A DNA stretch of 64,000 bases from Paratinospora sagittata (lineage: Eukaryota; Streptophyta; Magnoliopsida; Ranunculales; Menispermaceae): positions 11,186,668 to 11,250,667 of the forward strand of contig CM069598.1 of assembly GCA_035771175.1 (NCBI GenBank), written 5' to 3'. The notes beneath the pieces are model-generated. The model worked only from the letters and a program-made list of their open reading frames with translations. It was not told the origin of the DNA and made no database searches. The stretch's first letter is position 1, and each line of letters begins with the position of its first letter. Shown piece by piece: positions 27,286 through 38,139 of this stretch. Position numbers and translations under genes: made by a program.

Positions 27286-27606
27286 ATGGGTCTCTGCAAA
27301 CTCGTCGACGCCTTCTTTTTCCTTTACTTCCTCTTCATCGCCGTCGTCACCGTGCTCTTCGACGCTCAGGCTGTCGTCCCTCCTCGCTTATTCCCTGACG
27401 TCCTCGTCGATCTCAGCTCCTCTTACGCTCGCGACTTCGGCGATTATTTGGTCGCCGAGAAGCCCGATTTCTTCGTGGGCCTCATTTATGTGGAACTCAT
27501 CGTGCAATTGCCCGTCGCCGTAGCCAGTCTCTACGGTATTCTCGCCAAAAAATCCTGGGTCCGCACCACCTGCTTGATCTACGGTGTCTCCACGCTCAGC
27601 ACCATG
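27286..27606 (+). CDS. TMEM97/EXPERA-type membrane protein, first exon (copy 1)
   Basis: Exon of 107 codons starting MGLCKLVDAFFFLYFLFIAVV and ending LIYGVSTLSTM at a GGTATGTG donor. It encodes helices 1-3 of a four-helix EXPERA-domain protein (TMEM97, the sigma-2 receptor in animals, an ER protein tied to sterol handling): helix 1, a luminal loop with the Asp of LFDAQ, the amphipathic AEKPDFFVGLIYVEL segment, and helix 3. No second exon of its own lies before copy 2 begins at 28101. Reading through the donor adds only nine residues (VCVLFSSIF) before a stop. Because the donor is in phase 0, it could splice to the single exon at 29352, making a 167-residue protein. Otherwise it is a truncated copy. 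Codons are strongly C-ending, unlike copy 2. Confidence 0.8.
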
Positions 27607-28100
27607 GTATGTGTTTTATTCTCTTCAATTTTTTAAAATTTTTTTAGTTGATTTTTGATGATTGAGATTATTTGATGAACTGGGTCGTTATGATTTTTTG
27701 ATAATTTTGTTTTGATCTTCCTTGTTTGCTTAAAAAATTGAAAAAAAAATGTAATCTTTGATTTGTTTTTTGGTGCCCCTTTCTCATACACTGTAGTTTA
27801 TTTGACATTGTGTAATCGATTGAAATCTATAAGATCAGAGATGTTGGATTTTGTGGGCGGAAATAATAGTTTCACATTGAATATGCGCAAGTTGGTGGCC
27901 ATGAAATTTAAGGGTGATGCCTTTTGGAATAAAATTAAGCACCGGGAACTCTTCAATTCAGTAGTTGAGTTGACCCATTAAATTAATATTTAAGATTACC
28001 TATAATAAGTCTATATTACAGATCAGAAAACCCATCAAGATCCCCTTCTATTCTTGCCCAAAAACACCAGCAAAAGGGCAATAGTTTGAATAGCAGCAAA

Positions 28101-29534
28101 ATGGGTCTTTGTAGGTTCGTCGATGCCTTCTTCCTTTACTTCCTCTTCATCGCCATTGTTGCTGTGCTTCTCGATGCACAGGTTTGCCTCCCGTCACGTT
28201 TCTTCCCGGAGATTCTCGTTGAGCTCAGCTCTTGGTTTGCTTGTGAATTCGAGCATTATTTGGTTGCTGAGAAGCCCAATTTCTTTGTTGGGGTTGCCTG
28301 GGTAGAACTTCTGGTTCAGTGGCCCGCTGCCATTGTGGGTCTCTATGGTATACTTAAGAAAAAGTCATGGGTCAGCACCACCTGCTTGATCTATGGCGTT
28401 TCTTTTCTTAGTTGCTTGGTATGCACTGTGATTTATATGAATTCCTTAACTTTGATTATGTTTATATTGTTGTTATTCTTTTGCATTTCTCCTTTTTGCT
28501 GAGTTTTGTCAGTGATCAGGAGCGTTTGCTGAATCCATTGATCTTGTGATTAGTTTTACCATTTCTGGATCCGATTCCAAATGGACAAAAAAATGTGTTA
28601 ATGCTCATGTTTGCTCTAAATACTTAGTTACACCTTTACCTATCAATTATAGCTTCTATGACAGGTAATTTCTAACATGTTATCAAAGCGTTGATTCCCT
28701 AACCAATAGAATCCAAGTGCTATCACCAGTGTTAATGTTTACATTCACTTTTATATAGGTAAGTGGGCCTTTAACTATTAATTGTAACTTTTTAGGTGTG
28801 ATTTTTAACCAAATGATTTATGCCCCTTTTTGATAGATCTAAAACTGAAGAATAAACTTTGTTTCTTTGAATCTTGTTAATTACAGTGAATTGATAAAGC
28901 TACATGTGCTATATTGTAAGTGTTGATATTTATGTTTGCTTTTATATATGCAATGCAAGTGGGCCTTCACCTGTAAATTATAACTTTTTAGGTGTGGTTT
29001 TTAACAAAATGATTCATGCCCTTGCTAGATCTAAAAGGTAGAATAAACTTTATTTCTCTGTTAAATTTTGTTAATTACAATGAATTGATAAAGCTAAATA
29101 TATATATATGCATTGTAAGCTAATTTTAAACTAATCAAAATACTATAAGCTCCAACGAACTAAAAACTCTTATCACATAATCCTAAATTTAGAATATCTC
29201 CAACACTTTTTATCACTTTTTTTTTCATTGACAAAAAAAAAAAAATTGATGGGAATGTTCAAATTTGGTACTGAAATGAGGACTTTTATTCTTGCTTGAA
29301 TATTATATGGGTGTAGATTAAATGATCTTTCTTTTTATGTTGATTCCTCAGATTGTGATTCTAACTGAGATGATTCGGTCCAAGCGAGCTTCTGAAAAGT
29401 TGCTAACGCTGTATTGGCCGTTCTTGGGGATCTCTGTTCTGGCTGTTCTGCGTGGGCTTGTTCCATGTTCTGCAAGTGATAGCACTACTTCTTCTGGTAG
29501 AAGATCTGCTGCGGCCAGGAAGAAGAAGGCTTGA
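28101..29534 (+). CDS. TMEM97/EXPERA-type four-helix ER membrane protein (copy 2, complete)
   Basis: Two exons, 28101-28418 and 29352-29534, in phase 0 with GGTATGC donor and TTCCTCAG acceptor, giving 166 residues. Exon 1 (MGLCRFVDAFFLYFLFIAIVAVLLDAQ...) carries helices 1-3 with AEKPNFFVGVAWVELLVQWP. Exon 2 carries helix 4 (LYWPFLGISVLAVLRGLVP) and a basic tail ending RKKKA. The last four residues KKKA fit a C-terminal dilysine ER-retrieval signal (KKxx). Plant homologues are annotated as TMEM97-like; their function in plants is poorly defined, while the animal protein binds sterols and helps regulate cholesterol trafficking (family knowledge). The ~930 base intron holds a tandem repeat (28733-29100) and a primer-site-like LTR remnant near 28640-28695. 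Confidence 0.92.
28733..29100 (+). repeat. Tandem direct repeat of about 185 bp in TMEM97 intron
   Basis: Unit 1 (about 28733-28915) and unit 2 (about 28919-29100) share TGTTgATgTTTa, AAGTGGGCCTT, TAACTTTTTAGGTGTG, TAGATCTAAAA and TTGTTAATTACAxTGAATTGATAAAGCTA in the same order. The leading parts resemble the TRIM-like LTRs at 21145 and 21349 (GGGCCT...TATAxCTTTTAGG), so this is probably an LTR pair plus hitch-hiking sequence. Confidence 0.6.
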
Positions 29535-31859
29535 GCCACTTCTTTCATTTTGTTGCCTTTAGTTGTATTTCTTTGCGGTTCTTTCTCTTTCTTTCTTCTT
29601 GTTTTAATGGATGTTTGAGAAACCTGTTGAGTTAGAAACTTCTGCTTATTTATCAATACCTGATGACATTTTCATTGCATTTTCTCATGATTTCATGCTC
29701 GCTGAATCACTTTGTTGATATTTAGCTTTATTTTTATTTTGGATTGCATAATGCAATTATATATACATTTTTGCAAGGTAAATAAATAGATAATTCATAA
29801 TGCTATTATCAACTTTATATATGTCTACTGGGCATTCCACAATCCAAAATTCACTAATAATTAAATTAGATTAGAGAGAATCAGCAACAAATAACGTAAT
29901 AAGAGTGTTACACTACACTTCAAACTATATGCAACTAAATTTCCTTCTTCGATTGAGAGAAGACAAATATGGAATATTAAACTTCTTCTCCGACTCCGCG
30001 TTGAAGACGAATTAATTAATTAGGTTTTTAAGCCCATCGAGACGATTAGAATTAGTTATACACCTAGAGAGAGTAATATACATATATAGATTTGGAATAT
30101 TTGATATACGGCGTGTTAATCAGAAATTAAAGAGTTAATATGAGTCAGTTAATGAGTATCATCAGCAAGTTCGTGAATGTGTTGCTCTTCCTCTAATTGT
30201 TGAAAATCTTTACCGATGAACGGCACTTAAATAGTGTTTTTTTTTATTTTACGACGAGACTAATCTACTTAAATTCGATCTGAATTAAATTACAAAGTTA
30301 CAAAGGTCTCTCAGTAAATAATAGCTCGATATATGAAAAAAAATTTTAACCCGCCGTCCCGCTTAAAAAAAATGGATGCGAAGCCATCCCAACCAACTAA
30401 ATGTATGTTGGTATTCATCTCATACCATTCTTCGAGGGGTATATCAAGCCTATGTTACTGACTCATTAATCCCTCTTACCCCTAGGGTAAGACAGTGTGA
30501 CAATAATAAGATATATAATATTGATTGTGATCAGTAATTTGATCTATATATATGCTCTTTATTTGCCTTTGAATTACTGGTATATCTAGCCTTTAAATCG
30601 AATTTATATTTAGTTTGAGAAGAGATTGCATTACTTATTGCCCTCTAATATACGTATGAATGTAAATTCAAATAAAGTGTTAGAACAAAAAAGAAAAAAA
30701 GATAGAGAAAAAAAAAATACCATAGTCCAAATTTTGCTACTGAAAAGATGAAGAAACTTATTGAGCTTTAAAAGCAGAGATACTTTGTATTATGAAAAGC
30801 TTAAGTATCTCTTACGGAAGAAGATTTTTTATTATCTTGCGCGATATTTTGTCATGTGTGTTTTGAGCCGGGCGTTGAAAAGTAAAGAATTAATATTCTG
30901 ACAGAGAAAATAATTTTGAAGAAGGAGAAGACAGGTGAACAAGTTATTGTTTGTTTTAGCTGGAATCAGAGGGATAGAAATTAGCAAAAAGATTTGAATG
31001 ACTCATCGCAGCTCCTTCACTGAGAAAGACAAAATCTTTTTCCTCAGTGAAAGATTGTAGCTGTAAATTTCTTTCTTTATTTTTTTTTTTAATTTTTTTT
31101 CCCAAACAACTATAAACAACCTTGATTTATAGTTGTTATTAGTCTTTTTCATATGTTCCCAAACATATGAAATGATCTACCATTATTAACCCATTTCATA
31201 ACTCTTTAACTATTTCAACCCTCAGAGATACTGATCCTCGTATTCTCAAAAGTTTCTATCAGTCCATCCCATCACTGGTATCCTCACGTAAAATATCATT
31301 GATCTTGTTCCTTCAAATGCTCGCCATTACTTTGATTGGTAAACGACTATATGTTGTCTGTGTTAATTTCTATCTTTGGAGAGTGAAAGTGATAACCATG
31401 TCTGTGCTAGTGCCAGATCTAAAGCGTGTAAAGGAAGAAGGGTTGGGTTATGTCAACTGTTAGTGTAAAACAGAATCAAACCAAAAGCATAAATTTAAGA
31501 TACATAAGAATTGTCCCATTGACGTATCAATGGCTTGGGTTGGCTACCTCAACAGAGTGGGTGGGGACAGGTTTTGAGTTTGATTTTCCCCTCATCCATG
31601 GTCTCGGTGGTGTGGGATTATTTTTTCCAAAAAGGGCAGATACCCAAATACAGGGTGAGAAGGGTATTGGGTATACTTGATAGTCAAGATTTGAGTAGCC
31701 AACGTTAAAGATTAGAGATAACGCTTTACATTGTTGTTACTATTGGGGAAAAAAAGTCATCGAGTTAATTTCTAAACATCGGACCTAAAAGATTGCACAC
31801 TATCCTTGTGCAGAGGTTCTCAACAGGGCAACTTAGCAAGCCAATGAGCATCTTCCTAT
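29535..31859. other. Intergenic region downstream of the TMEM97 pair
   Basis: The 3'UTR of the TMEM97 gene covers roughly the first 150 bases. The rest is AT-rich and without a supported gene. A short hairpin lies at 31008-31064 (separate entry). A motif shared with the region near 43875 (AATATTCTGACA...AATTTTGAAGAA at about 30892) suggests a common repeat. Confidence 0.45.
31008..31064. other. Short stem-loop
   Basis: The arm GCAGCTCCTTCACTGAGAAAGA pairs, with bulges, to CTTTTTCCTCAGTGAAAG...AGCTGT around a loop of about five bases. The nine-base core TTCACTGAG/CTCAGTGAA is perfect. It could be a chance fold or part of a decayed element. It is short for a plant miRNA precursor. Confidence 0.3.
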
Positions 31860-32015
31860 GGGTTTTTTCTTCTTATCTTTAAACACAGAGACGAGACTTT
31901 CCTCATGGCGTTCTTCCCATTTTCCTCCTTCACGGGCTTCGCTTCCTCAGAGTCGGCGGCCATCCCTGGCTCCTGCAAATGTTGAAAGACACAGACGAAA
32001 GAAAGAAGCAAGAAA
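31856..32015 (-). pseudogene. Possible coding-exon fragment, acidic/lysine-rich N-terminus, frameshifted
   Basis: On the minus strand a TTTGCAG acceptor-like sequence at about 32021 leads to GAGCCAGGGATGG and a protein-like start MAADSEEAKPVKEENGKNAM (ATG near 32007). The GC content is much higher than the surroundings. After about 20 codons the original frame turns into basic sequence and stops at 31856, while the +2 frame continues as SLVSVFKDKKKKPIGR before a stop. This suggests a gene fragment with a frameshift. I do not recognise the parent protein. Confidence 0.3.
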
Positions 32016-32495
32016 TGGTCGAGGAGAAAGTGATCTGGAAACAAACATGAAGGAAAATGACGATTTTGATTCTTGCAAATTTGGGCCAGCGGCCTAACTC
32101 ATCCCAAGACTAGCCTTACTCATAAAATAATGGCCCCAGCCTTACCCGTAATTCATTAAGGTCTTAATTGAGTTGGATTACGCTACCGCTTTGGTTCAAG
32201 GTAGGAACTAGGTCAAGCTGTAAAGCCAATTCGCTAATCAAGCTTGATACGAAATAATGAATTTCCTTTTTTTTTTTTTTATTTGTTTATTTAATTTTAT
32301 AATAGATAAAATAACATTAGAAAAGAAATTGCATGCAAGTGTTTGAGATCCGATACACACTCTCAGATAAGGTAATAAATGTTCAAATACCCTGGCTAAT
32401 CTGGAAACAATTAACAACAATCATCTTGTGCTTCTTGAAGAGTATTTGTCAACTTCTGATGGCTGATGGGTTTCGTGTTGCATTTGTGAGGTCCT

Positions 32496-33125
32496 AATTT
32501 AAATAAAATATAAAGTATATAGAAAATTAAAACGAATTTTACTAATATAAAAAAACTAAATACATCACTATAACTTGTATTTTTGTGAGAATGATGAATT
32601 TAAGAAAGTGATAAAAAAATTTTGAGTTTGTTTTTGTGTTCTCCAAAGATGCATATCACTCTGTCATGCAATGCTACGTGACGTTGTCGTATAATTTTTT
32701 TTAAAAACTTTTTATTTTAATTCAAAAAAAAGACAGACAAATAAACTTTCTTCATTTTTTAACGTATGTAATTGTAACTGTGATTATTTATTTCAATTAT
32801 CTGTGACATGTCACAGATAATTGAAAAAAATAATCACAGTTACAATTTATGTGACTGACTGTACATACGTTAAAAAATAAAAAAAGTTTATTTATCTCTC
32901 TTTTTTTTAATTAAAAGAAAAAGTTTTTTAAAAAAAGTTATACGACTCTGTCACGTAGCATCGTATGACAGAGTGATATGCGTCTTTGCAGAACACAAAA
33001 ACGAACTCAAAATCTTTTTATCATTTTTTTAAATTTATCGTTCTCACAAAAATACAAGTTATTGTGATGTGTTTAGTTTTTTTATATTAGTAAAAATCGT
33101 TTTAATTTTCTATATACTTCGATAA

Positions 33126-33161
<36 letters not shown>

Positions 33162-33180
33162 TTTATATCTTATTTAAACT
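32496..33180. mobile_element. Long foldback (hairpin) element, about 685 bp
   Basis: Almost the entire stretch is one inverted repeat centred at 32808/32809 (CTGTGACATGTCACAG). The left arm (from AATTTAAATAAAATATAAAG) matches the right arm (ending CTTTATATCTTATTTAAACT) in order over more than 300 bases, including GATGCATATCACTCTGTCATG against CATCGTATGACAGAGTGATATGCG. The right arm has gained a TA run (about 33130-33161). There is no coding capacity. It is a MITE or foldback transposon, and any transcript would fold into long dsRNA. Confidence 0.8.
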
Positions 33181-33691
33181 TATTTTTATAAATTATAATT
33201 TAACCGTCCTTCCTTTATATTAAAAAAGGGCAAAAAAACACTTAAAACAAAAAAGTTGTACCTCGCCAATTTGTGCGTGAAGAGTCCGGACGACACCTAT
33301 GCCAGAATTTATTGGGAGAAAAAATAGGTTTTTGGTTTTCCCCAATCATTTTCTCATAACAGCGTTAAAGAGTTTCCCTGCTTCCTCTTTCTGTTTTCTT
33401 CCAATTTTGCCCATCTTCCTCATCTTCTCTTTCTTATTTTTCAAATCAACCTTCCTTTCCATTTTCAAAACTGTCCTTGTACCCAAAGAAAAAAATTTAT
33501 AATTTTATCTATTTAATTATTACTCACTTTTAAGAAAAAAAAATGGTCTTGATTTAGTAGTTATCCATCAATACTTACTTTTTTTTTTTTTAATTCATCA
33601 TATTGGCAACAGTACCGGTTTATTTTTTCATGATAACAATATTTTATTTTAATCATACAACAAACGCTGAACACGAATTTGGGGTTAAATA
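33181..33691. other. Spacer between foldback and TIR elements
   Basis: AT-rich sequence with a short T-rich open frame (33299-33502) that shows no family features. Nothing supported. Confidence 0.4.
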
Positions 33692-34640
33692 AGAGAGCTG
33701 GATAAACTCTATTAATGGACTATCTAGACTTTACTTTATTTATTTTATGTAATTTCTTAAATACCTTCAACTACAATTACTAAAATGACATTTTATACAA
33801 AAAAAATCATCATGAAGAGGTCGCCCTACGAGGCTGACCCTTGTACAGGAGGGTCGGCCATGTCGGTCATGTCCGACCGACCATCTTATTTTCATTTTTT
33901 ATTTTATTTTTATATACCATATTGTATTATAATGTATTTCATGATAATTTTGTTATAGTTACACTCAGTCCGAGCTCATTTAGGCGGTGGGATGTCATAC
34001 TTCATCCGTACCCCACATGAGAGTAACGAGTAAGGAATGGTGCCTCTCGACCTAAATTAGTCCGGAATAGATGAAAATATGTCAAAATTGTCACGAAATG
34101 CATCTTAATGTAATATGATATGTGATAATAATGATAAAAAAAGAAAAATAAGAGGGTCGACCTTGAGGACGGGCTTTGTTCTTGTCTATTTTTTACGCAA
34201 AATACATTAAAAAACACCCATAAATATTTCATTTCATGAATAAAAGTAAATAAAAACAAAAAAAAATTATTGAAACATGCCTTTCTTACAGATTCAAAAG
34301 ATCAAATGTCGAAATTATTTTTAAGATTACGAGTGGCAATCCACTGCAAATGAAGCCCAAACGATACTTCCCTACATCTAATATTTTTCTAACTAAGATA
34401 AGAAGATAAAAATAATAGGCTTTAAAGTTAAAAGATAGGGTTTTGGAAGAGTTTTGAAGAAGAAGAAATAGAGGAGAAGAATAAGAACGAACGAACGGTG
34501 GGGTAAATTGGGGGAAAGGTAGTTTATAAATTTTTTTATTTTTGGCTAGAGTAGGAAGAATGTATATATGTTAGGGTGAGATTGTGTGTAATAATTAAAG
34601 TGTAAATAATTCATTAATGAGGTCTATTTAGCTACTCTCT
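33692..34640. mobile_element. Non-autonomous TIR DNA transposon, about 949 bp
   Basis: The left end AGAGAGCTGGATAAACTCTATTAATG and the reverse complement of the right end (AGAGAGTAGCTAAATAGACCTCATTAATG) align with few differences over ~28-44 bases. Both ends are directly flanked by TAAATA (33686-33691 and 34641-34646), a probable target duplication. Inside lie a cluster of GGTCGG/GTCCGACC motifs (33820-33890) and purine-rich sequence near the right end; there is no transposase. The superfamily is unclear from a 6 bp duplication. Confidence 0.7.
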
Positions 34641-34646
34641 TAAATA

Positions 34647-37278
34647 ATTGTACACTGATATTTTAACTAGAAATGAAAATTTACTTTTGCTTTCATATTA
34701 ACAAATAAAATCCAGATTTTATCGAAAAAAATATGAATTAAGTATAATTTTGACTGACAATAAGTATCAACTTATTTGAATTGGCTGCTCATAACAACAA
34801 CAATATATTTTTACTTTAAGAACGGAGACTTGAACCCTTCAGGGTAAGAAGGGAGGCGCAAGAACTAGCTGAACTATGTTCCATTTGCAGTCTAATTGGC
34901 TTATTATTCTACACCTCAAGATAGAGGGTTAAGAAAAAACTTTTTAATTAAAAAGAAAATTAGAAATCTTTCATAAATTCAATTTAATTAAATCGAATGT
35001 TGTTACTTCGAGAAGATAACAATTTTGAGCAACTGTAACATGATAAATTGATCTGTCCTACCTTTGGCCTTTATCAGTTTGACTTTTTTGAGATTTCTTG
35101 AGAATTTAGAGTGTGAAACTATGACTTAACGTTGATTAACGACTAAAGGTGTAAGCCAACCTGATCAATCTAACCGAATCGACTACAATCCAATGGGTTG
35201 GATTAGATTAATATATCTAGGTGGGTTTGAGTTGGATTCAAAAATTTTAATTCGAACGGTTTGAGTTGGGTCATAGGTTGACACTCTTAGAACCCAACCC
35301 GAATCGAACTTAACATTAACTTTAAATCCCTTGTCTCCTAAAGTTATCAAATTATGAAATTAATGAAACCGCCAAAGTCTCAAGCTCAAATTGCAACCTT
35401 TTTTTGCCTTCTACATCAAACTTCTCACCCCTTCTCCTTTGATCTACCTTTTTATTTATTTTTTTCAATCTTCTTCTAAAGTTTATGTCATCGTCTTGAA
35501 AAAAGAAAAATTTAACCCATCTCAACCCGATGACCAACCCAACCCAATCCTAATTAGTTTGGATTGGGTTGGGTTAAAGAGTTAGTTTGATTCATGTTGG
35601 ATTTTATTTCTCCCAACCTGAACTGTTTAGATTCCTTCTGCCTTGTCTTTTTGTCCTTTGTGATCTCTTCCTTATCCCAATCTCTCGCCGTCTCTAAAAG
35701 GTTGGCTTGAATGGACCAAGCCAACAAAAGAATACAAAAAAAAAGAAAAAAAAAAGAGAGAATAAAAGTAACTTCTTCTCTAGATTATTGGTATTAATTT
35801 GTGAAGATAATTATTTTAATAGCAGCTTGATATGTAAATTTAGGCCTCTAATGTCTTATATACCTTTTATATTAGGGGGCTTTCTAATAAGTTATTAGAG
35901 ATTTGATTTTGTAAGAGGTTGTGGGTTTAAATCTCGATATTAATAGTTGCATCTTCTCTATTTTCTCATTGATAGTTGTACGTCTTTTTTTCTTTTTCTT
36001 CTAGCTCTCCACAAGTTGCATGTTTTTTATTTACATAATTGATATTTGTTTCTTCTAGTTAACCACATGGAAGATGGGGTAGTATGTGAGGAGAAATGTT
36101 AGTAGTAGCTTGATATATATTGTTAGGCCTCCATTTTATGACTATAACTTATTCAAAAGCATATTCTTTTTGTGTCGAATCAGATTTATATTAATATATA
36201 TATATGATGAGGAATATTATAAATATTGGGTTTATTAGTTATTTATGATCATACAAGAAACTTGTGTGCCTGGTCACCTACAATGTACATCTCTGCATCA
36301 ATGTATTAATTTGTTCCCGGACATTTGACTAAGCTGCCATATATTGAGCTTATATGGAATTGGTTTTCATGATATATTACTTCATGATGAACATCCAAAC
36401 TATGATGACACAAATTATAATTTTTTTTCCTTGCGGCCTTCATGCATTTAAATACAAATATTTTAAATATAAATATCTTTAGTTAATTCCAATTCAGTTT
36501 TTTAACAATAATTAAATAGTATGGTAACAATACTATGGTAACAATAATTAAATAGTTTTTCTTCTTTTCATAAAGAAAAATAAAAAAGACAAAGAATAGA
36601 AAAATATTTTTATCTTAAAAAAACAATGTATAATATTGGAAAATATGTCACAAGCTTCAGAATCCAACTTAATTACTTCATTAATGTCACTTTAACATAT
36701 ATATTTAAGGATAATACTTTAAAAACACACTTACAAATATATTTAATTCTTTGTATAGTTGTCTTTCCTTAACCCAAATTAAGAGCTTAATATGTAATAG
36801 GCATTTGGTGTTATAATTTCAATTTATTTAGCATTTCTAATTTGCAATAGTAATTTGCATTTGCGTTCACACACCACATCAAAAAGTGAGGAAGTTGTTG
36901 CGAAGCAAGAATATATTCTTCTTCTTCTTCTTCTTCTCGAAATCTAATTAGTGTTGTGTTTTGGTTTTAATTATCGTTAGACTTGCTTTCAGGTATCACT
37001 TTTCATTAATTTTGTTGGAAGTACTGATTGGGTTTAACTTGAGCAGAACGAACCCATTAGAAACCTTCTTGCATGTGTTTCTTTTGGAATCTTGTTAGGA
37101 CAAAATAATCACTTTTGGATTTGCAAGCATGTGCTGTCTGGTGGTAAACCCTAAACCCCAAAACAAGATTGTCTTCCTAGTGGCCGAACAGCTTCGGCCA
37201 CCGTGCTCGTCGGAATGCTCTCAAGTTTTTTTTTTTTAATTATTATTGAAATAATTACTCTTAGCCTTTCTCTTGCAG
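34647..37278. other. Intergenic region with repeat remnants and a possible host 5' leader
   Basis: About 35130-35600 is rich in inverted AACCCAACCC/GGGTTGGGTT motifs, the look of a common non-autonomous hAT-type repeat. About 35815-36160 holds two similar stretches (AGCAGCTTGATATGTAAATTTAGGCCTC and AGTAGCTTGATATATATTGTTAGGCCTC) that may be the LTRs of another TRIM-like piece, with GTGAGGAGAAATGT before the second. A CTT repeat lies at 36918-36938. From about 36870 to 37278 the sequence looks like a 5' leader with an intron (TTTCAG/GTATCAC near 36992, acceptor TTGCAG at 37273-37278) for the host gene interrupted at 37374. Confidence 0.4.
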
Positions 37279-37373
37279 ATGTATCGATCTTATAGTTTCT
37301 TCGTTAAAAGATATTCTATATATGTTTCAATATCTCAGGGAATGGATCATACTGCCGTTGTAACAATGGGAAT
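37279..37373 (+). pseudogene. Host-gene 5' exon interrupted by a Copia LTR
   Basis: After a TCTTGCAG acceptor the frame reads MYRSYSFFVKRYSIYVSISQG then MDHTAVVTMGI, and the Copia LTR begins at 37374 without a splice donor. The ATG at 37342 (MDHTAVV...) has a better context and may be the true start. That this exon belongs to the same host gene as the exons at 42091-42198 and 43332-43736 is an inference from position and strand. Confidence 0.4.
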
Positions 37374-37694
37374 TGTTGATTATTTGGCTCGTCCTATTCG
37401 TCGGCGTTTATGTCATTTTATTATGAAGTTAGTATTTGAAGCAAACCCTAACTTCTATTAGTGTTTGAGTTGAACCAAACATCTCATTATTATAAATGCC
37501 CTATTACTGTATTTTGAGGGCATGAGAGTTTTGAAGCATATTTGTACTCTCCTTTTGGAATTCCCCAATTAGTGATTTTCATCTCCCGTGGAGTAGGCGG
37601 AGTTTCGCCGAACCACGTAAATCTTTGTGTTCTTGTTTCCATTATTTACTTTTGCATTCGATTGGTTTGATATTCGATTCCACTGTGCACAACA
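37374..37694 (+). repeat. Copia LTR 1
   Basis: It starts TGTTGATTATTTGGC and ends GTGCACAACA (TG...CA). It is followed by AATAGGTATCAAAGC, a mutated form of the methionine-tRNA primer site. It is 321 bases, 34 longer than LTR 2 because of a segment (AACTTCTATTAGTGTTTGAG...) absent from the latter. Confidence 0.88.
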
Positions 37695-38139
37695 AATAGG
37701 TATCAAAGCTTTGGGTTCTGAAATTGGATTCGAAGAACGATTTGAAGAAGAAGAACGTTCTTGACGACGGGTTGTATCGCCGTGGCAAGAAACAAAAGAT
37801 CACGTTTAACTTTTGTTTTTCGTTTTAACGTTATTACTGTTTTGGGCGTTGAAATTGAAAAAAAAAAAAATTAAAATAACGTGATTTCTTTTTTTTTGTG
37901 TGAACCGTAAAGAAGAACTTGATTCTTCAAGTTTTTTTTTTTTTTTTTTTTGGCCTTTTTGCATAAAAGACAATTTTTTTGTGGCTGAACGTGGAGTTTT
38001 TGAAACAAAAATTTTCACTTTAGTTGTGATTATTTTATCACAAAATCGATTGGTTTCTTGATCTTCAAATTGGACCGTGAGCAATTTTGGCGTGTTTGTT
38101 TTTTGCTCAACGTGAATCTGGTTCTTTGAAAAATTGGAG

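Noticed and set aside
27072..27299. Minus-strand frame with signal-peptide-like start opposite the TMEM97 leader
   Set aside because: Antisense to the leader and promoter; the frame is not kept in the duplicated copy near 59.5 kb, where a different frame appears.
30145..30225. Minus-strand frame PFIGKDFQQLEEEQHIHELADDTH and stop, after an AG
   Set aside because: Looks protein-like, but I could not find any upstream exon on the minus strand to join it to.
31450..31680. Open frame of 76 codons
   Set aside because: No homology that I recognise, no splice context, and composition like surrounding non-coding DNA.
37273..37461. Open frame running from host exon into the Copia LTR
   Set aside because: Chimeric by insertion; the LTR part encodes nothing known. 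Only the portion before 37374 is kept as a host exon candidate.
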